From Halopiger goleimassiliensis (lineage in GTDB: Archaea > Halobacteriota > Halobacteria > Halobacteriales > Natrialbaceae), in the NCBI RefSeq assembly GCF_000455345.1, contig NZ_HG315690.1, positions 2,245,360 through 2,309,359 on the forward strand: 64,000 nucleotides of DNA, given 5' to 3'. The notes below the pieces were generated by a model. The model saw only the letters and a program-made list of their open reading frames with translations, made no database searches and had not been told where the DNA came from. Shown piece after piece: positions 35,549 through 43,604 of the stretch; positions within the stretch are counted from its first letter, which is position 1, and each line of letters opens with the position of its first letter. The position numbers were made by a program, and so were the translations under genes.

Positions 35549-36631
35549 ATGACCGACGATCACGACAGCGGCAGTGACGCCGCGGCTGACGGCAACAGCG
35601 AGGACGAGGGCCACCACGATCCCGAGCGGGAGACGTTCTCGCACGACCCTGTCGCTCACGCCGAAGTCCGTGCCGGGATGACCGTCGGCGAACTCGCCGA
35701 CGAGTACGGCAACGCAGGGGTCGGCGCGGCGGACCTCCACGAAGCCGTCCACGTGACCGAGTCGATGTTCGCCGACGACGTGACCGTCTTCTTCTCGCTC
35801 GCGGGCGCGATGGTCCCCGCGGGGATGCGCCGGATCGTCGCTGACCTCATCCGGGACGGTTACGTCGACGTGCTGGTCACGACCGGCGCGAACCTCACCC
35901 ACGATGCTATCGAGGCCATCGGCGGCAAACACCACCACGGGGAGGTCACCGCCGAGGGCAAGACCGAACGCGAGCACGACGAGACCTTGCGCGACGAGGG
36001 CGTCGACCGCATCTACAACGTCTACCTCCCACAGGAGTACTTCGCGACGTTCGAGTCGCACCTCCGCGAGGAAGTTTTCCCCGTGCTCGAGGGAGAGTGT
36101 GAGGCGGACGGTCCCGTCTCGATCCAGCGGCTCACCGAAGAACTCGGTCGCGCGAACGCGGCGGTGAACGAACGCGACGACGTCGACGAGGACCCCGGCA
36201 TCGCCGCGGCGGCCTACGAGTCGGACGTGCCGATCTACTGTCCCGCCGTCCAGGACTCCGTCCTCGGCCTCCAGGCGTGGATGTACTCCCAGACCTCGCC
36301 GTTCTCGCTGGACGCGCTCGCGGACATGACGCCGCTGACCGACATCGCGTTCGAGGCCGACGAGGCCGGCGCGTTCGTCGTCGGCGGCGGCGTCCCGAAG
36401 AACTTCACCCTCCAGACGATGCTCGTCACCCCCCGCGCGTACGACTACGCCGTCCAGTTGACGATGGATCCCAAACAGACCGGCGGCCTCTCCGGCGCGA
36501 CGCTGGACGAGGCCCGCTCGTGGGGCAAACTCGAGAAAGACGCCGAGAACGTCTCGGTCTACGGCGACGCGACGATCTCGCTGCCGCTGGTGGTGGCCGC
36601 CGTCCGCGAACGACTCGAGGGGGACGACTGA
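35549..36631 (+). CDS. dys: Deoxyhypusine synthase
   Basis: A 360-residue protein of the DHS family. Visible are the block FFSLAGAMVPAGMRRIVADLI, the NAD-binding stretch LVTTGANLTHD, IYCPAVQDSVLG and VVGGGVPKNF. The catalytic Lys at about residue 327 lies in EARSWGKLEKD, the residue that carries the aminobutyl group. The enzyme transfers an aminobutyl moiety to K36 of aIF5A, whose gene is 6 kb upstream. An acidic N-terminal extension of about 35 residues is typical of haloarchaea. Confidence 0.96.
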   Translation: MTDDHDSGSDAAADGNSEDEGHHDPERETFSHDPVAHAEVRAGMTVGELADEYGNAGVGAADLHEAVHVTESMFADDVTVFFSLAGAMVPAGMRRIVADLIRDGYVDVLVTTGANLTHDAIEAIGGKHHHGEVTAEGKTEREHDETLRDEGVDRIYNVYLPQEYFATFESHLREEVFPVLEGECEADGPVSIQRLTEELGRANAAVNERDDVDEDPGIAAAAYESDVPIYCPAVQDSVLGLQAWMYSQTSPFSLDALADMTPLTDIAFEADEAGAFVVGGGVPKNFTLQTMLVTPRAYDYAVQLTMDPKQTGGLSGATLDEARSWGKLEKDAENVSVYGDATISLPLVVAAVRERLEGDD

Positions 36632-36677
36632 GACGCGGTGGACTCCGGAGAGGGAGCGATCGACCACCGAGTCGACG

Positions 36678-36995
36678 TTACGACTCGACGCGCTCGAGGA
36701 CGATGCGTTCCTGGAAGCCGCCTCGTTCCGCAGCCTTCTCCGCTCGGAGCGCCTCGAGTTCGTCCGCGGTGAGGCCCTCGAACTCCCGGATCGCGCGGAC
36801 GACCTCGAGGATATCCGCCAGCTCCTCGGGGGATCGATCCTCGGCGTACTCTGTGACTTCCTCGCGGAGCTTCTCGACGAGGTAGGCTGCGTACTCGTCG
36901 TCATCGCTCGCGGTCCGGACGACCGGGGTCTCGCCGTTTTCCTCGATGATTGCCGGAATCTCGTCTCGAACGAGTTTGTCGTATTCACGGGCCAT
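36678..36995 (-). CDS. MazG/HisE-like nucleoside triphosphate pyrophosphohydrolase
   Basis: A 105-residue all-helical protein. The N-terminal YDKLVRDEIPAIIEENG and the metal-binding EKLREEVTEYAED with a downstream EELADILEVVRAI form the EExxE...D pattern of MazG-like pyrophosphatases, often annotated phosphoribosyl-ATP pyrophosphohydrolase. The N-terminal KLVRDxIP motif is that of the house-cleaning subfamily, so hydrolysis of non-canonical NTPs is more likely than histidine biosynthesis. ATG 36995 is the only start giving this motif. Confidence 0.88.
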   Translation of the reverse strand: MAREYDKLVRDEIPAIIEENGETPVVRTASDDDEYAAYLVEKLREEVTEYAEDRSPEELADILEVVRAIREFEGLTADELEALRAEKAAERGGFQERIVLERVES

Positions 36996-37051
36996 AACCG
37001 ACGATATCGCGCCGGTGCCGTGAACGTTCAGTGTCGGTCGCTGCCGGGGTC

Positions 37052-37933
37052 CTACTCGCGGCGATCCGACGGCTCGAACTCGTAGCTCTCCCCGTGCTCG
37101 AGGTACTCGACGCGGTCCTCGAGTCCGGCCTTCTCGACGGCAGCCTTGAAGTTCGACAGCGGGGAGCGGAACACCTCGTAGTCGTTGTAGTGGATCAGGA
37201 TCGCGACGTCCGGATCGATCAGGTCGACGGCCTCGACGCCCTGTGCGGCGTCCATCGTCAGGAGGACGCCGAGGATCCGCGTCCCGCCGAGGTGGAAGAG
37301 TCCGAGGTCGATGTCGGGGTAGCGCTCCGGGATCTCCTCGAGCGCGTCGTACACGAGGGTGTCTCCCGAGACGTAGAGGCGAAGCAGCGGCGGGTCCTCC
37401 GGCGAGGCGTCGGCGGGGTGGAACTCGAGCATGCTGCCCATCACCGGCGGCAGCCCCTTCGAGACCACCGGCGGGCCGTGGCGACCGGGCAGCGCCGTGA
37501 TCGAGAGCCGGGCGTCGCCCTTCCGAACGCGACACTCCTCCCAGGTCTCGAGCGGGTGGGTCTCGCGAAAGCCCTTCGCGGCCAGTTCCGCCGCGGCGTG
37601 GGGCGTCGTCACGATCGGCAGTTCGGGGTCCAGTTTCTCCTCGGCGACCCGGTCGAAGTGATCACCGTGGTAGTGCGACAGGAGGACGAAATCGATCGCC
37701 GGGAGCTCCTCGATCTCGAGGGCCGGATCGGTTCGCCGCCGGGAGGTGATCCCGTAGCCCAGGTGGACGTGATCACCGCTGTGGAGGAAGTTCGGGTCCG
37801 TGAGAAGCGTGAATCCGGCGTACTCGAGGATCACCGTCGCGGTTCCGACGAAGAAGATCGATCCCTGCTCGAGGTCGGCCTCCTCGGCGTCGGTCGTCGG
37901 TAACTCGAGGTCCACGGCGTGGTCCAGACTCAT
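37052..37933 (-). CDS. Metallo-beta-lactamase-fold hydrolase
   Basis: A 293-residue MBL-fold protein. The dimetal motif LLSHYHGDHFD, further ligands in LPGRHGPP and YVSGDTLVYDA, and a late His in ILIHYNDYEVF resemble the UlaG/N-acyl-phosphatidylethanolamine phospholipase D-like branch. The substrate is unknown. The ATG at 37933 gives MSLDHAVDLELP; longer frames upstream are not conserved-looking. It is separated from the NTP pyrophosphohydrolase by 56 bp on the same strand. Confidence 0.9.
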   Translation of the reverse strand: MSLDHAVDLELPTTDAEEADLEQGSIFFVGTATVILEYAGFTLLTDPNFLHSGDHVHLGYGITSRRRTDPALEIEELPAIDFVLLSHYHGDHFDRVAEEKLDPELPIVTTPHAAAELAAKGFRETHPLETWEECRVRKGDARLSITALPGRHGPPVVSKGLPPVMGSMLEFHPADASPEDPPLLRLYVSGDTLVYDALEEIPERYPDIDLGLFHLGGTRILGVLLTMDAAQGVEAVDLIDPDVAILIHYNDYEVFRSPLSNFKAAVEKAGLEDRVEYLEHGESYEFEPSDRRE

Positions 37934-38046
37934 GGACGGTCCTCCACCGCCGCCCCGTTTCAACCCCATTCGGACTGCGCCGGACACTCCGTCCCGTTGA
38001 CCGAACGGGGACCGTATCGACCCGTTCGTGGGTCTGCAGCGACCGA

Positions 38047-38547
38047 TCAGACCACGCCCAGCAGCGAGAAGCCGAACACCGAGCCGGCGGTCAGCAGGAC
38101 CGTCCAGACCGCGATGCCGACGGTCATCCACGCCGCCGTTCGCCGGACGGGACTACCCGCGAGCAACGCGACGAGCGTGGCGACGTGGACCCCGGTGAGA
38201 ACCGGCGAACCGAGGGCGAGACCGGGCAGTCCGTAGGCGTTCCACAGCCGCCGGGCTCGCGCGTATCTGTCGCTCGAGTCCGGGTCCGGGTCGGAGCGAC
38301 GCGACCGCCACCAGGCCCGAAGCCGCTGGTGGACGACGACGAGCGCGTACACCGACGCGACGTTGCCGACGAACGCGACCACGGCCGTCGTCACGGGGTC
38401 GAGTCCCAGGCCGATCGCGATCGGCACGACGACGAGAATCTCGACGACCGGGATCGCCGCGAGGACGAACACCAGCGCGTACTGGAAGAGACCGCCCGAC
38501 TCCTCGAGTAGCGATCCCACGTCGATGGCCGCCTGTACTACCGTCAT
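38047..38547 (-). CDS. Small multidrug export protein family (PF06695-type) membrane protein
   Basis: A 166-residue membrane protein with four or five helices and the family pattern VFVLAAIPVVEILVVVPIAIG, VVAFVGNVASVYALVVV, and a Gly/Pro-rich C-terminal half (YGLPGLALGSPVLTGVHVAT). The family name "small multi-drug export" comes from weak similarity and transport has not been well shown. A basic cytoplasmic loop with Asp/Ser repeats (RRSDPDPDSSDR) splits the protein. The start ATG 38547 lies next to the divergent flavoprotein gene. Confidence 0.82.
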   Translation of the reverse strand: MTVVQAAIDVGSLLEESGGLFQYALVFVLAAIPVVEILVVVPIAIGLGLDPVTTAVVAFVGNVASVYALVVVHQRLRAWWRSRRSDPDPDSSDRYARARRLWNAYGLPGLALGSPVLTGVHVATLVALLAGSPVRRTAAWMTVGIAVWTVLLTAGSVFGFSLLGVV

Positions 38548-38721
38548 GTGTTTCGGGGACGCGTCGGTGGAGTTCCGTCACACCGTAGGCACCAATGCCG
38601 CCAAATAGGTGCCGTTCCGAAATCTGGCGAGAGCCACGGGGTCGAATCCGGACGGCCTCGGCGTTCGAGGGGGCATACGCACCCCACAGCGTCAACTCCC
38701 TCCGGAGTGGAGGGCCGGGCG

Positions 38722-39816
38722 ATGAGTGACCGTTCGATTCCGAGCTACGAGGTCGTCGTGATCGGCGGGGGACCTGCCGGGCTGACGACCGCGCTCTACA
38801 CGACCCGTCTGGGCCATCCCACGGCCGTCTTCGAGAAGGAGGGCGGTCGCCACGCGATGGTCGATCACGTCCACAACCTGCTGGGCGTCTCGGAGGACGT
38901 CTCCGGCCAGCAGCTCGCCACCCACGCCGTCGACCAGCTCGAGCACTACGGCGGCGACTTCTACCCCGACGCCGTCGAGTCGGTCTCGATGCCCGACGAC
39001 GAGGAGCCGCGGTTCCGTCTCGAGTCGACCCACGCCACCGTCGACGCCGATCGGGTCGTCTTCGCAACGGGCTTTCGGGACCGAAGTCCGGACGTCCCCG
39101 AACTCGAGCGGTTCACGGGTCGGGGCCTGCACTACTGTCTGCACTGTGACGCCTACACCCTCGGGGACGGCCCCGTCTTCGTGCTCGGACACGACGAACA
39201 CGCGGCCCACGTCGTGATGACGATGCTGAACTTCACCGCCGACGTGGACCTGCTGCTGGACGACCGGGAACCTGTGTGGGACGACGAGACCGCCACCCAA
39301 CTCGAGGCTCATCCCGTCGACCTCGTCGACACGGCCGTCGTCTCGGCCTACGCGGACGAGAGCCTCGAGGCGCACGAACCGCCGTGGCTGGGCGGCCTCG
39401 CGTTCGCCGACGGAACCGAACACGACTACCTGGGTGGCTTCGCCATGTACGGCAGCGCCTACAACGCCGACCTGGCGGCCGATCTGGGCTGTGACCTGCG
39501 CGACGACGGCGCGATCGCCGTCAACGAGAACCGCGAAACCAGCGTCGACGGCGTCTACGCCGTCGGTGACGTCACCCACGGGCAGAACCAGACCACCATC
39601 GCCATCGGCGACGGCGCGTACGCCGGCCTGGCGATCCACAAGGACCTCCGGACGTTCCCGAAATCGGTCGAGGCGCTCGATGAGGTGGATTCGGACGGCG
39701 ATGGGGTACCCCTCGAGGCACCGGGGAGTCCGCCCGACCTCCGCGCACAGATGCGCTGCGTGCGGGACCTCGAGACGCATCCGGGACTGCGGGAGCCGTC
39801 TCCCGGTCGGGACTGA
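38722..39816 (+). CDS. Thioredoxin-reductase-like FAD-dependent oxidoreductase
   Basis: A 364-residue flavoprotein. The FAD motif VVIGGGPAGLTTALYTTRLG opens the protein, and a redox-active Cys pair CLHC lies in the position of TrxR's CATC. The C-terminal FAD block VYAVGDVTHGQNQTTIAIGDG is typical. The second dinucleotide motif (VFVLGHDEHAAHVVM) departs from GxGxxA, so NADPH binding may be weak or replaced by another electron donor. A C-terminal extension of about 50 residues contains an extra Cys. ATG 38722 directly precedes the FAD motif. Confidence 0.9.
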   Translation: MSDRSIPSYEVVVIGGGPAGLTTALYTTRLGHPTAVFEKEGGRHAMVDHVHNLLGVSEDVSGQQLATHAVDQLEHYGGDFYPDAVESVSMPDDEEPRFRLESTHATVDADRVVFATGFRDRSPDVPELERFTGRGLHYCLHCDAYTLGDGPVFVLGHDEHAAHVVMTMLNFTADVDLLLDDREPVWDDETATQLEAHPVDLVDTAVVSAYADESLEAHEPPWLGGLAFADGTEHDYLGGFAMYGSAYNADLAADLGCDLRDDGAIAVNENRETSVDGVYAVGDVTHGQNQTTIAIGDGAYAGLAIHKDLRTFPKSVEALDEVDSDGDGVPLEAPGSPPDLRAQMRCVRDLETHPGLREPSPGRD

Positions 39817-39855
39817 GCGTCGTGGAGCGACTCGAGACTCGATTCGAGCGAGTCG

Positions 39856-40263
39856 TTAGTACGTTCGATACGTGGTCGAGCCGACGTCGATCCGGACCAG
39901 CGTGTTCTCGCTGTAGGCCTCCGGCTCGGCGTCGTACTTCGCGTTGATCCGCTCGCGGGCCCGCTCGGTCGCCGCCTCGTCCTCGACGACCGTCGCCGTT
40001 CCGAGCAGCGTCACCATCCAGCGCGCCTGGCCGGCCTCGTCGGCCTGAATCGAGAGCGCGACCCGCGGGTTCTTCCGAACGTTCGCCAGTTTCCGGCCCG
40101 TCGTGACGATCTCCACGGTACCCTCGGCGTACCGGTACCAGACCGGTGCGACGTGCGGTCGCCCCTCGAGACACGTCCCGAGGTGGGCCATCACCGGTTC
40201 GTCCTCTAAGAGTTGCTCCGCTTCCGGTGGGACGTTCGACACGAACCAAGTGTGGGTAGCCAC
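39856..40263 (-). CDS. Pyridoxamine 5'-phosphate oxidase-like (split-barrel, F420/FMN) protein
   Basis: A 135-residue split-barrel protein. The blocks LGTCLEGRPHVAPVWYRYAE, IVTTGRKLANVRKNPRVALS and WMVTLLGTATVVEDEAA match PPOX-class flavin- or F420-binding proteins. The reaction and cofactor are not defined by sequence. The start is GTG 40263, directly giving the usual N-terminus. It is convergent with the flavoprotein gene, with about 40 bp between stops, so a shared pathway is possible but not shown. Confidence 0.87.
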   Translation of the reverse strand: MATHTWFVSNVPPEAEQLLEDEPVMAHLGTCLEGRPHVAPVWYRYAEGTVEIVTTGRKLANVRKNPRVALSIQADEAGQARWMVTLLGTATVVEDEAATERARERINAKYDAEPEAYSENTLVRIDVGSTTYRTY

Positions 40264-40321
40264 GGCGAAAAGGGATCGGCATGCCGATTCCGCCCCATCT
40301 ACTCCGTGCGAGGCCGGCCGA

Positions 40322-41059
40322 TCAGCCCGTCGCCCGGAGTCGGTCGACGTCGAGTCGCGCGTAGTGCCACACGGTTCCGGTCAGGCCGCTGTCGGCGATC
40401 CGTCGGCCCGAACTGTCGACCAGTACCTCGCGGCGGTAGGCCGTCGGATACCGCCGGGCGAGCCGTCGGCTGAACGCCGTGTCCTCGTTGGAAACGTCGG
40501 GAAATCCGCCGACTTCCTCGAAGGCCCGGCGATGGACCAGCGTGTTGAACCCCGGCAGAATCGGCCGCTCGAGCCGCGAGAAGAGGTGGTTGATCGTCGC
40601 CTCCATCAGCTTCGCCCGGTACGGCCCCGTGATCCGGCAGTAGGAACTCGCCGCCGCGAGTCCCTCCCGTTCGGTGAAGCCGACCAGTTCGGTGAGGTAG
40701 TCGGGTCGGACGCGCGTGTCGGCGTCGACGAACGCCAGCCACTCACCGTCCGCACTGTCGGCACCGAGGTTCCGCGCGGCGGCGATGCTCGAGCCACCCT
40801 CCTGGCGGACGGTCGCCCCGTACTCGCGGGCGATGGCGGGCGTGGCGTCGCTCGAGTCGCCGTCGACGACGAGCACCTCGTAGACGTAGTCGGTGTCGAG
40901 GGCGACGAGGCTCTCGAGCGTCTCCCGGAGGTAGTCGGCCTCGTTGCGCGCAGGGACGACGAAACTGACGTCAGGATCACGGTCGTCGGGAATCGAGGGG
41001 AGCGTTGTCGCGGTCCCCGTCGCGCCCGTCCGCCCCGTCGTCGACGACTCGTCGCTCAT
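40322..41059 (-). CDS. Family 2 glycosyltransferase
   Basis: A 245-residue GT-A fold enzyme. The N-terminal block DVSFVVPARNEADYLRETLE, nucleotide-binding VVDGDSSDAT, the DxD motif AFVDADTRVRPDY and the acceptor motif VSNEDTAFSRRL are in the standard order. It lacks a membrane domain, although a hydrophobic patch near the C-terminus could associate with membrane. It transfers a sugar from a nucleotide or dolichol donor; acceptor unknown. ATG 41059 is chosen, giving a Ser/Thr-rich 20-residue leader. Upstream lies a perfect palindrome ATGATATATCAT at 41185-41196. Confidence 0.9.
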   Translation of the reverse strand: MSDESSTTGRTGATGTATTLPSIPDDRDPDVSFVVPARNEADYLRETLESLVALDTDYVYEVLVVDGDSSDATPAIAREYGATVRQEGGSSIAAARNLGADSADGEWLAFVDADTRVRPDYLTELVGFTEREGLAAASSYCRITGPYRAKLMEATINHLFSRLERPILPGFNTLVHRRAFEEVGGFPDVSNEDTAFSRRLARRYPTAYRREVLVDSSGRRIADSGLTGTVWHYARLDVDRLRATG

Positions 41060-41184
41060 CGTCGCCCTCTCCGGTCGCTGACTCCTTAATTCGTCACGGT
41101 TTCGCCCGCTCGAGTGGGGAATACCGTCTCGAGAGTCTCTGGACGTATCGTGCGTGTTATTCTCACCCACTATCGCACGTCCGG

Positions 41185-41196
41185 ATGATATATCAT
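41185..41196. promoter_or_regulatory. Perfect 12-bp palindrome ATGATATATCAT
   Basis: The palindrome stands in the region upstream of both the glycosyltransferase gene (minus) and the small gene at 41316 (plus). A TTTATGTA box follows at about 41201-41208. It could be an operator, but no known regulator site is recognised. Confidence 0.3.
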
Positions 41197-41315
41197 GAAC
41201 GTTTATGTACGAGGAGCGTATAGACGGAGGTACACAGATGTCGGTCGTACACGTAGGAGCCTGATTCGTTCTCGACGAGTACCGTTTGCCGACCGCGCGA
41301 CCGAACCCGACCGAC

Positions 41316-41510
41316 ATGAGCACCCGACCGCCACGATTTCACACCGACGCCGAACCGTCTCCCAACCACACAGCGACGCGACCGCAGACGCCGCCCACCT
41401 CGAGCGCGACCGCTCGAGCACCGCAGACGTTCTCCCACCGGAGCGGGTCGCGACTGCAGAACCTCGTCGACGAGTTCAACGCCGCTATGCCCGGTTCCCG
41501 GAGCGAGTAG
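41316..41510 (+). CDS. Small hypothetical protein, possible
   Basis: A 64-residue frame (MSTRPPRFHTDAEPSPNHTA...) with strong C/G at third positions, unlike the shadow frames around it. It is rich in Pro, Thr, Ser and Ala in the first 45 residues and ends with a helical piece, SGSRLQNLVDEFNAAMPGSR. No membrane segment or Cys is present. An in-frame ATG at 41286 would add ten residues. Promoter distance is not ideal. It is the last gene-like frame before the low-GC accessory region. Confidence 0.45.
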   Translation: MSTRPPRFHTDAEPSPNHTATRPQTPPTSSATARAPQTFSHRSGSRLQNLVDEFNAAMPGSRSE

Positions 41511-41626
41511 TCGACCGCCGGACTCGAGTCCAAACCGTCTTTGTCGGGGGTGTCCTACGCTCGAGTGGCCGATGACGACGCACCCGCTCCGAGCCGGACT
41601 CGGCACCCGGTGACGACGAGCCCTAT

Positions 41627-41640
41627 GAGTGCCGAGGCCA
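41627..41640 (+). repeat. GAGTGCCGAGGCCA, copy 1 (left junction candidate)
   Basis: The same 14 bases recur at 53030-53043 and 55203-55216 in the same orientation. This copy lies exactly where high-GC DNA on its left changes to low-GC DNA on its right. It may be an attachment-site core of the integrated element. Confidence 0.5.
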
Positions 41641-42005
41641 GCTTTCTATCCATACATTTACGAGAAGAAGTGAACGAACGTCATAGAATCGCGTCTGCTA
41701 CCCTCTGCGGGAGGACAGTCGTAATCAAAAGGCGAATAGAGTACACTCTGAGGCGTCACATGGGCATAGTCACTCATCGACCTCTCAGAGAAGACCGTGA
41801 TTGACCGGATGAACGTGGGGATAGATGTACTGGACATACACTTCGACAAATGTTCGGAACGGGTGAAGCTGGAAAAGCATCGGTTATACCTCGAAGACAC
41901 CTAATCATCCGTCACAGATATCACAGGTTATTTTTGACTTGTTATTGCAAATCAGAGCACAGAGTTTCTTCACTAGATCAAGCATTTAATTCTGCTAGTC
42001 TCTAA
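41641..42005. other. Degenerate intergenic region at the left end of the accessory segment
   Basis: GC falls sharply here. From 41772 to 41904 (plus strand) one frame without an ATG reads like real protein, including KTVIDRMNVGIDVLDIHFDK and ending RLYLEDT at a TAA. It is probably a fragment of a decayed gene, perhaps a transposase, but I cannot assign a family. The AT-rich stretch 41905-42000 includes CATTTAATTC, a TATA-like element for the next gene. Confidence 0.4.
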
Positions 42006-43025
42006 GTGGAACTGGTAGTTAATACTTTTAGGAAGGATTTTGTAGCATCTATCGTGAGTTCGACGGTCGACATCTATTCGGAAACATCGGGTGAATTGGT
42101 GAACGAAGATACAGGTTTTCTCAGTAACGTAGGTGACAACCTCGAGTTCGAGATCGACAACGTCTACATCGCTAAACGAGGTGGAGGAGAGGACAGTTAC
42201 CTGAACGGATCCTATTTCGAATTCGACCTGGATCGCCGTGCGATGCACGATGAGAAGGTCATCGCACCCAAACCAGTACAAGAGATCGTTCAGTGGTGTG
42301 CTCCCGATATCATTCTCGTAGTCGATGAGGAACCGGTCCTTTCAGTTGAGACGACATACCACGAACTTACCTACAATAATATCGCCCAACGCATCCCTCG
42401 GCAGGTAAAGCCAGCCATGGAAGGCGTACCGAGCGTAATCTTCCAAAAGGTCGAGTCATATGATACAGACACGGCATATCTCACGTGGTTTGCTGAAACC
42501 TTCCGGAAAGCAAACCAGATCTACGATCCACCGTGCCTCGCCCTCATGTTTACCGAAGAGGATCATGACGAGAAAGCTGATCGACTCGCTAATCTCTGTA
42601 ATTGGGCGGTCAACAGTAACCAGAACGGATCGATGGAGACTGTCACACAGACAGTCGAAGACATCGCTTCAGATTTTGACCCCGAGTCTATCCTCAAAAC
42701 AAAGAACGGACGACGACGGAGCTGGATTCGGGTTGACAACGATTATGTTACCTCAATACCAGGCCCAAATCCAGATCGGCAAGGATGGCGGACAAAAGGA
42801 ACCGGGAATCTCGACCCGTATCCAGGCATGGCGAAGATGTCAGAGATACTCTTCGCATATAACGAGGAAGGTGAGAAAATCCGCGATCTTCGTATATTCT
42901 TCCGAAACCTCCCGAGCGACTTCTGGTGGTTCCAGGAGAACGAAGACGAACTATATTATCGCTTGATGAAGGAATTCGCAGACGAACTCTACTACGCTGA
43001 TCAGAGCGACCAAATCGACGTGTAG
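42006..43025 (+). CDS. Putative restriction-endonuclease-like protein
   Basis: A 339-residue soluble protein starting at GTG 42006. A PD-(D/E)xK-like core is suggested by CAPDIILVVDEEPVLSVETTYHE, a PD followed by a hydrophobic strand and an acidic residue. A conserved-looking NNIAQRIPRQVKPAMEGVPS stretch follows, similar to blocks in several endonuclease-like families. The catalytic Lys would have to be replaced by Thr (ETT), so activity is uncertain. The gene is the first of four (two nuclease-like, two DNA methyltransferases) and has lower GC than the chromosome. A restriction role is inferred from motif plus context. Confidence 0.6.
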   Translation: MELVVNTFRKDFVASIVSSTVDIYSETSGELVNEDTGFLSNVGDNLEFEIDNVYIAKRGGGEDSYLNGSYFEFDLDRRAMHDEKVIAPKPVQEIVQWCAPDIILVVDEEPVLSVETTYHELTYNNIAQRIPRQVKPAMEGVPSVIFQKVESYDTDTAYLTWFAETFRKANQIYDPPCLALMFTEEDHDEKADRLANLCNWAVNSNQNGSMETVTQTVEDIASDFDPESILKTKNGRRRSWIRVDNDYVTSIPGPNPDRQGWRTKGTGNLDPYPGMAKMSEILFAYNEEGEKIRDLRIFFRNLPSDFWWFQENEDELYYRLMKEFADELYYADQSDQIDV

Positions 43026-43111
43026 ACCTCAAACCACGCGGTGGTTCTTGTATAGTCATATAAGCAAGAGGGAAAGACGTATGCTATTCGTGTCCCACTT
43101 TTCGGGGAGAC

Positions 43112-43546
43112 GTGATACGTCGAACTCAATCCCTAGCGATCCGCGAAATCAAGATTTGGTTGGAAGACCACAACCATGACGTGTTATATACTGATCAACC
43201 TGGTAGCAGTCGTGGGGGTATCGGCGATCGAGCAAATCTGAATCTAGCTTTCGAGCATCTGTATGATCGTACTCCAGATATCGTCGCGATAGACGCTGAC
43301 AACAATCTCGTCATTGTAGAGGTCGACAAGCGGTTTGACGAGGCTTTGGAAGAGAAATTCAATTTGTACTACAGTAAGCGCGATGCTCTCCTTGAACGAC
43401 TCGGGGACGAACTCAATCGAGAAATTACTGGGCTCATCTTCGGATTTGGAACTTGGAATACATCTCGACCAGAAGTTGACACTCAATATGATCCGTTCTA
43501 TCGGTTCTATTTACGCGAGGAAGACGCGAGGGCAGTGAGAGTCTGA
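43112..43546 (+). CDS. Small PD-(D/E)xK nuclease-like protein
   Basis: A 144-residue protein from GTG 43112, preceded by a GGGGAG ribosome-binding sequence. The centre reads TPDIVAIDADNNLVIVEVDK, a PD then E-x-D-K arrangement on a strand, matching the core of small PD-(D/E)xK nucleases such as VSR- or Holliday-junction-type folds. The N-terminal helix (AIREIKIWLEDHNHDVLYTD) is compatible. It ends 58 bp before a methyltransferase gene on the same strand. It may be the cleavage or repair partner of that modification system. Confidence 0.6.
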   Translation: MIRRTQSLAIREIKIWLEDHNHDVLYTDQPGSSRGGIGDRANLNLAFEHLYDRTPDIVAIDADNNLVIVEVDKRFDEALEEKFNLYYSKRDALLERLGDELNREITGLIFGFGTWNTSRPEVDTQYDPFYRFYLREEDARAVRV

Positions 43547-43604
43547 CCACCATATCACAATTTATATTCGATGACGCAGATATCGTTTCTGGTAAGGACT
43601 TAAT

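Noticed and set aside
41500-41660. A tRNA gene serving as the integration site
   Set aside because: I looked for a cloverleaf or T-loop sequence near the first 14-bp repeat and at the other two copies and found none.
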